Assembly: GCA_017469265.1 (NCBI GenBank)
Contig: JAFUGS010000062.1
Span: 1-64,000 of the forward strand
Origin: Clostridia bacterium
GTDB lineage: Bacteria; Bacillota; Clostridia; Christensenellales; Aristaeellaceae
Direction: 5' to 3'
Length of the DNA: 64,000 nt
Shown here: in pieces, positions 55,928-64,000 of the stretch
Position numbering within the stretch: the first letter of the stretch is position 1
How the letters are laid out: every line of letters begins with the position of its first letter
Position numbers and translations under genes: made by a program
The notes under the pieces: generated by a model
What the model saw: only the letters and a program-made list of their open reading frames with translations
Told to the model about the DNA's origin: nothing
The model's database searches: none

Positions 55928-56890
55928 TTACATGATTCCGCGTTCGCCCATCCGCTTGGCCAGCGCGTTTGTGGCCAGGATGAAGATGACAGCGACAACG
56001 TTCTGGAACAGGCCCACCGCGGTTGTCAGGGAATACTTCAGCCCCTGAATGCCCTGCTCATACACATAGATGGAGATCAACTGGGAAACATCCGTCACCA
56101 GTTTATTGCTCATGGCCAGCGGCCGGTCGAACTCGCTGCCCAGAATATAGCCCATGCGCATGATCAGCAGGGTAATAATCGTCGGCCGGAGGCCGGGCAG
56201 CGTCACGTGCCACATCCGGCGGAACCGGCCAGCGCCGTCCACCGCGGCCGCCTCATACAGCTCCGGGCTGATATTGGTCAGCGCGGCCAGATAGATGATG
56301 GTTCCCCAGCCGGCTTCCTTCCAGATGCCCAGAACGATGTACGTCCATCTCCAGTAGCTCGGATTGCTCAGGAAAGGAATGACCGCGCTGCTGTTCCCCG
56401 TCATCTGCTTATAAATCAGGTTCAGCAGGCCGTCATTATCCGCCAGCAGCCGGGTCGCCAGACCGGAGATAATGATCCAGCTCAGGAAATGGGGCAGATA
56501 GAGCACCGTCTGGGTCACTTTCTTGAAGCGCTTAAAGGTCAGCTCGTTCAGCAGCAGCGCCAGAATGATCGGCGCCGGGAACCCGCACACCAGATCCATC
56601 AGGTTCAGCGTGATCGTATTCCGGAGCGCGTTCAGGAAAGCCTTGGTCTGAAAGGCCTTCTGGAACCATTCGAACCCGACCCACGGCACGGACCACAGGG
56701 GCTGAATGATGTTGTTCTTTTTAAAAGCCAGCGCGATCCACTGCATGGGATAATACCGGAAAACCAGGAAGAACAGCACCGGCAGAACCAGCAGCAGGTA
56801 CAGCGTACCGTACCGGCGCAGATACACCGCCCACGACATCTTCTGAGGCTTGATTTCACGGCTGAGTGATGGTTGTTTGACCTGACTCAA
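55928..56890 (-). CDS. ABC sugar importer permease (LplB/MalF type)
   Basis: A 320-aa inner membrane protein with six helices and the EAA loop LYEAAAVDGAGRFRRMWHVTLPGL (landmark EAAAVDGAG). The start is taken as TTG at 56890 because AAAGGA lies nine bases upstream; ATG at 56932 adds 14 residues but has no ribosome binding site. It heads the importer operon; the divergent AraC gene is the likely regulator. Confidence 0.85.
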   Translation of the reverse strand: MSQVKQPSLSREIKPQKMSWAVYLRRYGTLYLLLVLPVLFFLVFRYYPMQWIALAFKKNNIIQPLWSVPWVGFEWFQKAFQTKAFLNALRNTITLNLMDLVCGFPAPIILALLLNELTFKRFKKVTQTVLYLPHFLSWIIISGLATRLLADNDGLLNLIYKQMTGNSSAVIPFLSNPSYWRWTYIVLGIWKEAGWGTIIYLAALTNISPELYEAAAVDGAGRFRRMWHVTLPGLRPTIITLLIMRMGYILGSEFDRPLAMSNKLVTDVSQLISIYVYEQGIQGLKYSLTTAVGLFQNVVAVIFILATNALAKRMGERGIM

Positions 56891-57024
56891 TCGACATCTT
56901 CCTTTCAATATAAGGTTATCTCGGACAGACATTCCGTATATTCTTTCTTATTCGCGCTTCCTGGATTCCGTTCCTTCTTTTTTATTGTAACTGCAACAAA
57001 AAGAATATACCATGCTTTTTTTGC

Positions 57025-57053
57025 TTGAAATCATGTGAATCTTGCGATATTCT
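57025..57053 (+). promoter_or_regulatory. araC-type regulator promoter
   Basis: TTGAAA (57025-57030), 17 bases, TATTCT (57048-57053). It lies in the divergent gap between the importer operon and the regulator; no clear promoter was found for the importer side. Confidence 0.65.
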
Positions 57054-57099
57054 ATAAAGGAGAGAAACCATCCGTTGGCAGAAGAACAGACAGAAGGGA

Positions 57100-58020
57100 A
57101 TGAAGCGGATGCCTCGGTTTGAACGCAGCCTGCTGCCCCTGCGCGCGGAAATGGTCACGGATTTCCGTGTTTTTCACGGAAAGCATGAATCCTTTCCGTA
57201 CGCGGTCGGCATGCACTATCATGAGCATTATGAAATCCTGCTGCATGATCACGGCGGCACGCGCCTGGTCATTGGGCAGTCCGTTTATGAGATGGGAACC
57301 GCAGACCTGTACATCATTCCGCCCTTTTATATTCACGGCATTCTGACGGACCGGCCCCTGCAGCACTATGAACGGACCTGGGTTCACGTGACACCCGTGT
57401 TTCTGCAGTCTCTGGGGCTGGGGGAAGTATCCTTCCCCTCCGCGCTGGATTCCCTGGTGGCCAGCGGCGGGTTCCGCTTTCTGCTGGCCCGGCACGACTA
57501 TGATTCGCTGAAGGCCATCCTGAGCGAAACGAGAAATCTGGCGGAATGCGCTTCCTCCTTTGAGCGGATGGCGTCCAGGCTGAGCCTGTCCCGTTTTTTC
57601 AACGAGCTCTGCGAAGTCCTGACGCCCTCCCTTCCGCACAGGCGTCCGGAAAATACCAGCAATCAGGTCATCCAGCGGGTCTTTAATTATATCGGTGAAA
57701 ACTGCACGGAGGATCTGACCCTGGACAGTCTGGCCGCTCAGTTTAACCTAAGCAAGTATTACCTGTCCCATCTGTTCTCCCAGGTATACAAGGTCAGCGT
57801 TTACCGGTATATTCTGATGTGCCGGATCGCCAAGGCGCAGCAGCTGATCCGCACCGGTGAGAGCATGACCAGCGTAGCGCAGAAATGCGGTTTCAACGAT
57901 TACTCCAATTTTCTGCGCGCGTTCCAGCAGCTCTCCGGCGTCACGCCTACCGTTTACCAGAAGCGGATCCAGGCCGACGGCACGGCGCTCCCTGATGGAA
58001 GCGCGGGTCCGCGGCCCTGA
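57100..58020 (+). CDS. AraC-family transcriptional regulator
   Basis: A 306-aa regulator with an N-terminal cupin-like sensing domain (HYHEHYEILLHDHGG) and two C-terminal helix-turn-helix motifs (LDSLAAQFNLSKYYLSHLF; SVAQKCGFNDYSNFLRAFQQ, landmark CGFNDYSNFLRAF). It is divergent to the oligosaccharide importer, so it probably activates it in response to the imported sugar. ATG 57100 or ATG 57109 are both possible; the GAAGGG site fits the second better. Confidence 0.88.
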   Translation: MKRMPRFERSLLPLRAEMVTDFRVFHGKHESFPYAVGMHYHEHYEILLHDHGGTRLVIGQSVYEMGTADLYIIPPFYIHGILTDRPLQHYERTWVHVTPVFLQSLGLGEVSFPSALDSLVASGGFRFLLARHDYDSLKAILSETRNLAECASSFERMASRLSLSRFFNELCEVLTPSLPHRRPENTSNQVIQRVFNYIGENCTEDLTLDSLAAQFNLSKYYLSHLFSQVYKVSVYRYILMCRIAKAQQLIRTGESMTSVAQKCGFNDYSNFLRAFQQLSGVTPTVYQKRIQADGTALPDGSAGPRP

Positions 58021-58034
58021 GCTGGCGCGCCTTC

Positions 58035-58069
58035 AAAAAAAGCGCCGGCCATAGCGGCCAGCGCTTTTT
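58035..58069. terminator. bidirectional terminator between the araC-type gene and metY
   Basis: AAAAAGCGC (58037-58045) pairs with GCGCTTTTT (58061-58069) and GGCC with GGCC inside; one C-A mismatch and a five-base loop. A- and T-runs flank both sides. Confidence 0.85.
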
Positions 58070-58082
58070 GATATGGAATGGA

Positions 58083-59366
58083 TTATACTTTTTCCAGCGC
58101 CTGGGCCAGATCGGCGATCAGGTCCTCCGCGCTCTCCAGGCCGCAGCTCACACGGACCAGGCCCGCGGGAACACCGGCGGCGTTCAGCTGCTCATCCGTC
58201 ATCTGCCGGTGCGTGGTGGACGCGGGGTTCAGGCAGCAGGTGCGGGCGTCGGCCACATGGGTTTCAATGGCGGCCAGGCGCAGGCTGTTCAGGAAAGTGG
58301 AGGCCGCTTCCCGGCCGCCCTTCAGCTCAAAGCTGACCACGCCGCAGGAACCCTTCGGCAGGTACTTCCGCGCCCGCGCGTAATAGGGATCCCCGGGCAG
58401 GCCGCAATAGCTGACCCGCAGGACCTTCGGATGCCCCTGCAGATATTCCGCCACCGTCTGGCCGTTTTCACAGTGTCTGGCCATGCGGACATGCAGGCTC
58501 TCCAGCCCCAGATTCAGATAAAACGCGTGCTGCGGGGACTGGATGGATCCGAAATCCCGCATCAGCTGCGCCGTGCACTTGGTGATGAATGCCCCCTCCC
58601 GGCCGAACTTTTCGGCATAGGTAATCCCGTGATAGCTTTCATCCGGCGTGCACAGCCCCGGGAATTTCTCCGCGTGCGCCATCCAGTCGAATTTTCCGCT
58701 GTCCACAATGGCGCCGCCCACCGCCGCGCCATGGCCGTCCATGTATTTGGTGGTGGAATGGGTCACGATATCCGCGCCCCATTCAAAAGGCCGGCAGTTG
58801 ACAGGGGTCGCGAAGGTGTTGTCCACAATCAGGGGCACGCCGTGGGCGTGGGCCGCCCGGGCAAACAGCTCAATATCCAGCACCGTCAGGGCCGGATTGG
58901 CGATGGTTTCCCCGAAAACGCACTTCGTATTCTCCCGGAAGGCAGCGTTCAGCTCCTCCTCCGTGCAGTCCGGAGACACAAAGGTAACCTCCACCCCCAT
59001 CCGGGCCATGGTGACGCTGATCAGGTTAAACGTCCCGCCGTAGATGCTGGAGGATGCCACAATATGATCCCCGCATCCCGCCAGGTTGAAGAGCGCGAAA
59101 AAGTTCGCCGCCTGGCCGGAGGAGGTCAGCATCGCCGCGGTTCCGCCTTCCAGGGCCGCGATTTTGGCCGCCACATAATCATTGGTGGGATTCTGCAGCC
59201 GGGTATAAAAATAGCCGGAGGCTTCCAGATCAAAAAGCCGGCCCATGTCCTCCCCGGTGTCATACTTGAAGGTCGTGGACTGAACAATGGGAATCTGTCT
59301 CGGTTCTCCGTTTCCCGGAGTGTATCCGCCCTGGACGCAGGTGGTATCCAGCTGGTAATTCGGCAT
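58083..59366 (-). CDS. metY: O-acetylhomoserine sulfhydrylase
   Basis: A 427-aa PLP enzyme of the Cys/Met metabolism family that makes homocysteine from O-acetylhomoserine and sulfide. The PLP Lys is in HSTTKYMDGHG; ALEGGTAAMLTSSGQAA (landmark MLTSSGQAA) and the late RVSCGLE block match MetY rather than cystathionine enzymes, also by its 427-aa length. The ATG follows GGAGGAAC. A terminator-like hairpin stands directly upstream. With metK nearby it fits methionine metabolism. Confidence 0.92.
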   Translation of the reverse strand: MPNYQLDTTCVQGGYTPGNGEPRQIPIVQSTTFKYDTGEDMGRLFDLEASGYFYTRLQNPTNDYVAAKIAALEGGTAAMLTSSGQAANFFALFNLAGCGDHIVASSSIYGGTFNLISVTMARMGVEVTFVSPDCTEEELNAAFRENTKCVFGETIANPALTVLDIELFARAAHAHGVPLIVDNTFATPVNCRPFEWGADIVTHSTTKYMDGHGAAVGGAIVDSGKFDWMAHAEKFPGLCTPDESYHGITYAEKFGREGAFITKCTAQLMRDFGSIQSPQHAFYLNLGLESLHVRMARHCENGQTVAEYLQGHPKVLRVSYCGLPGDPYYARARKYLPKGSCGVVSFELKGGREAASTFLNSLRLAAIETHVADARTCCLNPASTTHRQMTDEQLNAAGVPAGLVRVSCGLESAEDLIADLAQALEKV

Positions 59367-59398
59367 GCTGCCTGTTCCTCCTTCACCGCTCGTTTCGC

Positions 59399-59438
59399 AA
59401 AAAAGGCTCTTTCTCCCCCGCAGGGAGGAGAAAGAGCC
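59399..59438 (-). terminator. terminator after pta, directly before metY
   Basis: On the minus strand GGCTCTTTCTCC (59427-59438) pairs with GGAGAAAGAGCC (59405-59416), a perfect 12-bp stem, followed by six T. The metY ribosome binding site begins about 20 bases later. Confidence 0.85.
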
Positions 59439-59450
59439 TCTTGTTTTTCA

Positions 59451-60452
59451 TCAGCCCTGGGCAATCACGGCCACAGCCGCCACGGTGTTCACAATCTCTT
59501 CCACGTTGCATCCGCGGGACAGATCGTTGACCGGCTTCGCCAGGCCCTGGATGATCGGACCGATGGCCTTTGCGCCGGCCAGCCGCTGCACCAGCTTGTA
59601 TCCGATGTTGCCCGCCCCCAGGTTCGGGAAGATCAGGACGTTGGGGTTCTTGCCCGCCACGGGGGATCCGGGCGCCTTCAGGTTCGCCACCTCGGGCACC
59701 AGCGCGGCGTCCGCCTGCAGCTCGCCGTCCAGCATCAGATCCGGCGCCAGCTCCCTGGCCTTGGCCGTCGCTTCCTGTACGCGAGTCACCACCTCATGCT
59801 TCGCGCTGCCCTTCGTGGAGAAGGAGAGCATCGCCACGCGGGGTTCCGACTGAAGCAGGCTCTTGCAGGTGTTCGCCGTAGCCAGCGCGATGGCGGCCAG
59901 CTCATCGCTGTCGGGCTCGATGTTCACGGCGCAGTCGCCGAAGAGCATAACGCCGTCATCGCCGTAGTCCTTCGTAGGCAGCTCCATGATGAAGCAGCTG
60001 GAGGCGGTGGAGATGCCGGGAGCCATCTTGATGATCTGCAGCGCGGGGCGCAGCACATTGCCGGTGGAATTGATGGCGCCGGCCACCATGCCGTCCGCGT
60101 CATCCATCTTCAGCATCATGGTCGCGAAATACAGCGTATTCTTGTACACCAGATCCCGGGCCTGCTCAATGGTCATGCCCTTCTTCTGCCGCAGCTCGCA
60201 GAGCTTCTCCGCGTAGGCCTCGCTCTTCTCACAGGTCGCGGGATCCACGATGGCCACGCCGGACAGATCCGTGCCCGTTTCCGCGGCAACCTTCCGGATC
60301 TCCTCCGGGCTGCCTACCAGCGTAATCTTCGCCAGGCCCTCCGCCACGATTTTCGCGGCCGCCTGCACGGTGCGGGGCTCGCTGCCCTCCGCCAGCACGA
60401 TATGCTTCACATTGTTCTTCGCCTGCGCCTTGATGCGCTCGATCACGGACAT
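59451..60452 (-). CDS. pta: phosphate acetyltransferase
   Basis: A 333-aa enzyme that converts acetyl-CoA and phosphate to acetyl phosphate for acetate formation and ATP gain. DADGMVAGAINSTGNVLRPALQI (landmark GMVAGAINSTG), AMLSFSTKGSAKH and the late VFPNLGAGNIGYKLVQR-like block (FPNLGAGNIGYKL) are signatures. It lacks the extra N-terminal domain of the long E. coli type. Promoter and cre-like site upstream. No ackA is in the window. Confidence 0.95.
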   Translation of the reverse strand: MSVIERIKAQAKNNVKHIVLAEGSEPRTVQAAAKIVAEGLAKITLVGSPEEIRKVAAETGTDLSGVAIVDPATCEKSEAYAEKLCELRQKKGMTIEQARDLVYKNTLYFATMMLKMDDADGMVAGAINSTGNVLRPALQIIKMAPGISTASSCFIMELPTKDYGDDGVMLFGDCAVNIEPDSDELAAIALATANTCKSLLQSEPRVAMLSFSTKGSAKHEVVTRVQEATAKARELAPDLMLDGELQADAALVPEVANLKAPGSPVAGKNPNVLIFPNLGAGNIGYKLVQRLAGAKAIGPIIQGLAKPVNDLSRGCNVEEIVNTVAAVAVIAQG

Positions 60453-60486
60453 GGTTTTTCCCTCCTGCTTGTTCTTCTTTTCGATC

Positions 60487-60540
60487 CTTCAGCGCTTTCA
60501 CGCCAAAGGACATTATACTCTTTTTTTCAGGTGCTGGAAA
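60487..60540 (-). promoter_or_regulatory. pta promoter with cre-like site
   Basis: On the minus strand TTTCCA (60535-60540), 17 bases, TATAAT (60512-60517). Just downstream lies TGAAAGCGCTGAAG (60487-60500), which matches 12 of 14 cre positions and shares TGAAAGCGCT with the site upstream of dnaD. Confidence 0.6.
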
Positions 60541-60618
60541 GAGCTTTTTCGACTTTTCGGCGCCGTCCCACAGAAAGCAGCCGTCGTTTCTCCGGAAAGG
60601 ATCCGCGCTGCGCGGCGG

Positions 60619-62028
60619 TTACGCCAGCGCCTCCGCGATGGCGGCAGCTGCCACCTTTCCCGCGCCCATGGCGGAGATCACCGTGGCCGCGCCGGTCACC
60701 GCGTCGCCCCCTGCATAAACATGTTCCCGGGAGGTCAGGCCCTTTTCGTCGATGACAATCCCGCCCCGCCGGTTTGCTTCCAGCCCCTCCGTCGTGGACT
60801 TGATCAGGGGGTTCGGGCTGGTGCCGATGGCCATGACCACCGCGTCCACCGCCAGTTCAAACGTGCTGCCGGGGATTTCCACCGGCCGGCGTCTGCCGCT
60901 GGCGTCGGGCTCGCCCAGCTCCATCCGTACACACCGGATCCCGGTCACAAAGCCGTTTTTCGGATCCCTCGGATTATCAGGGTTCTCATAGCCCAGGATT
61001 TCCGTGGGGTTGCACAGCAGGCGGAAATCGATGCCTTCCTCCTCCGCGTGCTCCACTTCCTCCCGGCGGGCGGGCAGCTCCTCCATGGAGCGGCGGTAGA
61101 CGATATATACCTTCTCCGCCCCCAGGCGCAGTGCAGTCCGGGCCGCGTCCATGGCCACATTGCCGCCGCCGACCACCGCGACCCTGCCGCCCTTCATGAT
61201 CGGGGTCTTCGGGTCCTCCAGATAGGCCTTCATCAGGTTGGACCGGGTCAGAAACTCATTGGCGGAGTAAACCCCCTTCAGGGCTTCACCCGGAATGTTC
61301 ATGAAGTTCGGCAGCCCGGCGCCGGAGCCGATAAACACCGCCTCGAATCCATCCTCAAACAGCTCGTCAATGGTGAGGGTCTTGCCGATGATGACGTTGG
61401 CCTGGATCTCCACCCCCAGCTCCTTCAGGGTTTCCACCTCCCGGGCCACGATGGCCTTGGGCAGGCGGAATTCCGGAATGCCGTATACCAGCACGCCGCC
61501 GGCGGTATGCAGTGCCTCGTAGATCGTGACCTGGAAGCCCTTTTTCGCCAGGTCTCCGGCGCATGTCAGCCCGGAGGGGCCGGCGCCGATCACCGCCACC
61601 CTGTGGCCGTTGGAGGCAGGCGCCTTGGCCCGCTCCGTGGTATGGGCGTTATGCCAGTCCGCCACGAAACGCTCCAGCCGGCCGATGCCCACCGGATCCA
61701 TTTTGGCCCGGGTATGCAGGGTGCACTGGCTTTCACACTGGGTTTCCTGCGGGCAGACCCGCCCGCAGACCGCCGGCAGGGAGGAACTCCGGCTGATCAC
61801 CTGATAGGCGCCTTCGAAGTCCCCTTCCTTGATCCGGCCGATAAAATCCGGAATCGCGATATTGACCGGGCAGCCCGTCACACAGGGCCGGTTTTTGCAG
61901 TTCAGGCAGCGTCCGGCTTCCTCAACGGCGATCTCCATGGGATAGCCCTGGGCCACCTCCTGAAAATTCCGCGCCCGCACCTGGGGCGCCTGGGTAGGCA
62001 TGGCATGCTTTTTCGGGTCCACTGCCAT
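60619..62028 (-). CDS. nfnB: NfnB-like FAD/[4Fe-4S] oxidoreductase subunit
   Basis: A 469-aa GltD-like flavoprotein. Two N-terminal iron-sulfur cysteine groups (CLNCKNRPCVTGCP; CGRVCPQETQCESQC) precede FAD (VIGAGPSGLTCAGDLA) and NAD(P)H (VVGGGNVAMDAARTALRLG, landmark GGGNVAMDAAR) sites. With NfnA directly upstream it should form the ferredoxin-dependent transhydrogenase that uses NADH and reduced ferredoxin to make NADPH by bifurcation. The ATG at 62028 follows AAGGAGGT; gap to nfnA is one base. Glutamate synthase small subunit is the alternative. Confidence 0.85.
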   Translation of the reverse strand: MAVDPKKHAMPTQAPQVRARNFQEVAQGYPMEIAVEEAGRCLNCKNRPCVTGCPVNIAIPDFIGRIKEGDFEGAYQVISRSSSLPAVCGRVCPQETQCESQCTLHTRAKMDPVGIGRLERFVADWHNAHTTERAKAPASNGHRVAVIGAGPSGLTCAGDLAKKGFQVTIYEALHTAGGVLVYGIPEFRLPKAIVAREVETLKELGVEIQANVIIGKTLTIDELFEDGFEAVFIGSGAGLPNFMNIPGEALKGVYSANEFLTRSNLMKAYLEDPKTPIMKGGRVAVVGGGNVAMDAARTALRLGAEKVYIVYRRSMEELPARREEVEHAEEEGIDFRLLCNPTEILGYENPDNPRDPKNGFVTGIRCVRMELGEPDASGRRRPVEIPGSTFELAVDAVVMAIGTSPNPLIKSTTEGLEANRRGGIVIDEKGLTSREHVYAGGDAVTGAATVISAMGAGKVAAAAIAEALA

Positions 62029-62029
62029 T

Positions 62030-62884
62030 TTATCCGACCTCCTTTTCGAAGAGGCTGCAGGCTTCCTCATAGGCGTGCCTCTCAAAATCCGCGTACATGC
62101 GGGAGCGGCTCATGGCCTCATCAAAGTCCACCTCATATCCGTTGAAATCCGGCCCATCCACGCAGGCGAACCGGGTTACCCGCTTTCCTTCCTGCACGAG
62201 GGTGATCCGGCAGCCGCCGCACATGCCCGTACCGTCAATCATGATGGGGTTCATGCTCACGGTCACCGGCACGCCAAAGGGCCTGGCCGCCAGGGTCACG
62301 AATTTCATCATGATCAGCGGCCCGATGGCCACCACCAGGTCAAAGGCCTGCCCGGCCTCCAGCATTTCCTTCAGCGGCACGGTCACATTGCCCTGCCGGC
62401 CGTAGCTGCCGTCATCCGTCATTACGATCAGTTCATCGGAGATGGATCGGAATTCATCCTCCAGAATCAGCAGGTCCCTGTTCCGGAAACCGATGATGCT
62501 GGTAACCCTGGCGCCCAGGCGATGAAATTCCTCCGCCACGGGCATGGCGATGGCGCATCCGGCACCGCCGCCGATGATGCAGACATTTTTCTTTCCCGCC
62601 GTCTCCGTCGGCTGACCCAGAGGGCCGGCAAAGTCCTGCAGGAATTCCCCGGCCTGTTTGAATTTCAGCTGCTCCGTGGTGGCGCCAACCACCTGGAAAA
62701 TGATCTTGACGGTTCCCCGCTCGGGATCCGTACCCGCGATGGTCAGCGGAATCCGTTCCCCCGCCTCGTCCACCCGCAGGATGATAAACTGCCCGGGCTT
62801 TGCCTTCCGGGCCACCAGCGACGCCTCCACCTCCAGCTGGATCATGCTGGGATTCAGCTCCCGCCTGCTCGCGATGCGATACAT
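62030..62884 (-). CDS. nfnA: NfnA-like ferredoxin-NADP+ reductase subunit
   Basis: A 284-aa protein of the PyrK/sulfhydrogenase gamma family: an FAD-binding barrel (GQFIILRVDEAGERIPLT), a nucleotide-binding fold (CIIGGGAGCAIAMPVAEEF, landmark GGGAGCAIAMP) and a [2Fe-2S] site with Asp and three Cys (IDGTGMCGGC; FACVDGPDF). Length matches NfnA. It is the first gene of the pair and has its own promoter. Together they link NAD(H), NADP(H) and ferredoxin pools. Confidence 0.87.
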   Translation of the reverse strand: MYRIASRRELNPSMIQLEVEASLVARKAKPGQFIILRVDEAGERIPLTIAGTDPERGTVKIIFQVVGATTEQLKFKQAGEFLQDFAGPLGQPTETAGKKNVCIIGGGAGCAIAMPVAEEFHRLGARVTSIIGFRNRDLLILEDEFRSISDELIVMTDDGSYGRQGNVTVPLKEMLEAGQAFDLVVAIGPLIMMKFVTLAARPFGVPVTVSMNPIMIDGTGMCGGCRITLVQEGKRVTRFACVDGPDFNGYEVDFDEAMSRSRMYADFERHAYEEACSLFEKEVG

Positions 62885-62919
62885 GCTCTCCTTCCTCCTG
62901 GAAAAATGGTATTGCCGTT

Positions 62920-62948
62920 ATTGTACAGACAACGCTCCCGGAATACAA
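62920..62948 (-). promoter_or_regulatory. nfnAB promoter
   Basis: On the minus strand TTGTAT (62943-62948), 17 bases, TACAAT (62920-62925); the start codon follows behind GGAGGAAGGAG. Confidence 0.75.
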
Positions 62949-62980
62949 GTTTTTTCTTTGCTTTATGCGCGCCTTGACAG

Positions 62981-63016
62981 GGAAAAGGCGCGCCGGATAT
63001 CCGTCACGCCTTTTCC
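62981..63016 (-). terminator. metK terminator
   Basis: GGAAAAGGCG (62981-62990) and CGCCTTTTCC (63007-63016) form a perfect 10-bp stem. The 16-base loop itself contains the palindrome CGGATATCCG. Confidence 0.7.
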
Positions 63017-63030
63017 TTTATGGGAGGAAC

Positions 63031-64000
63031 TTAAAGCGCCGCCTTTTTCAGCGCTTCCACCCGGTCCGTCTTCTCCCAGGGCAGATCCAGATCCGTCCGG
63101 CCAAAATGACCGTAGGCCGCGGTCTGCCGGTAGATGGGCCGCCGCAGATCCAGATCCCGGATGATCGCCGCGGGACGGAAATCAAACACCTGCTTTACCG
63201 CCTCCGCCAGTTTTTCATCGGAAACAGCCCCCGTGCCAAAGGTCTCCACCAGAATGCTGACCGGCTGAGCCACGCCGATGGCGTAGGCCAGCTGGATCTG
63301 GCACTTCTTCGCCAGGCCGGCCGCCACCACGTTCACCGCCGCGTACCGGGCCGCGTAGGCCGCGCTGCGGTCCACCTTGGTCGGATCCTTGCCGGAGAAG
63401 GCGCCGCCGCCGTGCGGCGCGTATCCGCCGTAGGTGTCCACGATGATCTTCCGGCCGGTCAGGCCCGTATCCCCCGCGGGGCCGCCGATGACAAAGCGGC
63501 CGGTCGGGTTGATGAAATACTTGGTCTCCGTGCCGAGCAGCTCCGCCGGAATCACAGGCTTCACCACATGCTCCAGCAGCGCGGCACGGATTTCCTCCTG
63601 GGACACCTCCGGCGCGTGCTGGGTGGAAATGACCACCGTATCCACCGCCACGGGCCGGTCATCCTCGTATACCACGGTCACCTGGGTCTTGCCGTCCGGC
63701 CGCAGCCAGGGCAGCGTCCCGTTTTTCCGGACCTCCGTCAGCTTCCGGGCCAGCCGGTGGCTCAGGGCGATGGCCATGGGCATTCTCTCCGGCGTCTCGT
63801 CGCAGGCATAGCCGAACATCATGCCCTGGTCGCCGGCGCCGGTCTCCCCGGCTTCTTCCTCCCGGCCCTCCAGGGCCTGATCCACGCCCTGAGCAATGTC
63901 CGGACTCTGGGCATGAATGGCGGTCATAACCGCGCAGGTGTGGCCGTCGAAATATTTTTCGCTGCTGTCGTAACCGATATCCAGCAGAACCTTCCGGGCC
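63031..64000 (-). CDS. metK: S-adenosylmethionine synthetase (5' end outside the window)
   Basis: The C-terminal 322 codons of MetK, which makes S-adenosylmethionine from methionine and ATP. The frame runs open to the window edge; the residues before the internal Met read [20 protein letters not shown], so the first about 70 residues are missing. [18 protein letters not shown] (landmark [12 protein letters not shown]) and [19 protein letters not shown] (landmark [15 protein letters not shown]) are the family signatures. The upstream control region, where a SAM riboswitch might be, is outside. Confidence 0.97.
   Translation of the reverse strand, partial: ARKVLLDIGYDSSEKYFDGHTCAVMTAIHAQSPDIAQGVDQALEGREEEAGETGAGDQGMMFGYACDETPERMPMAIALSHRLARKLTEVRKNGTLPWLRPDGKTQVTVVYEDDRPVAVDTVVISTQHAPEVSQEEIRAALLEHVVKPVIPAELLGTETKYFINPTGRFVIGGPAGDTGLTGRKIIVDTYGGYAPHGGGAFSGKDPTKVDRSAAYAARYAAVNVVAAGLAKKCQIQLAYAIGVAQPVSILVETFGTGAVSDEKLAEAVKQVFDFRPAAIIRDLDLRRPIYRQTAAYGHFGRTDLDLPWEKTDRVEALKKAAL

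Noticed and set aside
58068..60755. An open frame of 895 codons on the plus strand
   Set aside because: Antisense to metY and pta, which carry clear catalytic motifs.
62974..62979. TTGACA on the plus strand as a promoter
   Set aside because: No -10 at suitable spacing and no plus-strand gene downstream; it lies in the metK terminator region.

Overview
The window reads as chromosome of a G+C-rich, anaerobic member of the Bacillota (Clostridia), probably a gut or rumen bacterium. This is an inference from gene content. Supporting signs are a DnaD/DnaI-type primosome operon, GntR/YtrA and XRE regulators, strong AGGAGG-type ribosome binding sites, an F-type ATP synthase whose c subunit carries Na+-binding residues, a likely electron-bifurcating transhydrogenase (NfnAB), phosphotransacetylase, glycan hydrolases (GH10, GH29) and an Lpl-type oligosaccharide ABC importer. 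No rRNA, tRNA, CRISPR array, insertion sequence or prophage was recognised. Most genes sit in short operons with 4-base stop/start overlaps, and many operons end in clear intrinsic terminators.

Layout: 0.2-6.4 kb has glycolytic pfkA and fba flanking a dnaD-dnaC-arsC-like-secreted-protein operon. 6.4-13.8 kb has a VanW/G5 protein, then ftsH, hpt, tilS and a low-complexity membrane protein. 14-19 kb has a cytosolic alpha-L-fucosidase and a secreted GH10 xylanase, then a PfkB-type sugar kinase and an M18 aminopeptidase. 19.2-26.2 kb is a complete atpIBEFHAGDC operon. 26.4-35.3 kb has a MATE transporter behind a short leader ORF, an XRE-HD (SpoT-like) fusion, azlCD, lepB, a TPR protein and the mrfB-mrfA DNA repair pair. 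35.4-41.4 kb has aconitase and a GntR-ABC transporter-winged helix cluster. 41.5-45 kb is an SOS-like cassette (YolD, Y-family polymerase, small unknown protein, S24 repressor). 45.2-48.7 kb has tex and a secreted PIG-L deacetylase. 48.7-52.9 kb is rpmH-rnpA-yidD-yidC-jag-serS. 53-58 kb is an oligosaccharide ABC importer with a divergent AraC regulator. 58-64 kb has metY, pta, nfnB, nfnA and the 3' part of metK.

How it fits together: polymers are cut by the xylanase and fucosidase and imported by ABC systems, sugars go through Pfk and Fba, and acetyl-CoA is converted by Pta. NfnAB and a probable Na+-coupled ATP synthase, which has a shortened epsilon subunit lacking the inhibitory helices, handle redox and ion energy. 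Two cre-like palindromes, one in the dnaD/fba intergenic region and one at pta, hint at CcpA-type carbon control.

The most unusual non-coding feature is a perfect 97-bp tandem duplication with large hairpins between a permease gene and the solute-binding protein gene (54794-54987). Other points worth following are the 37-codon leader ORF coupled to the MATE gene, terminator-like hairpins placed directly in front of ribosome binding sites (acn, azlC, metY), and the damage-response cassette.
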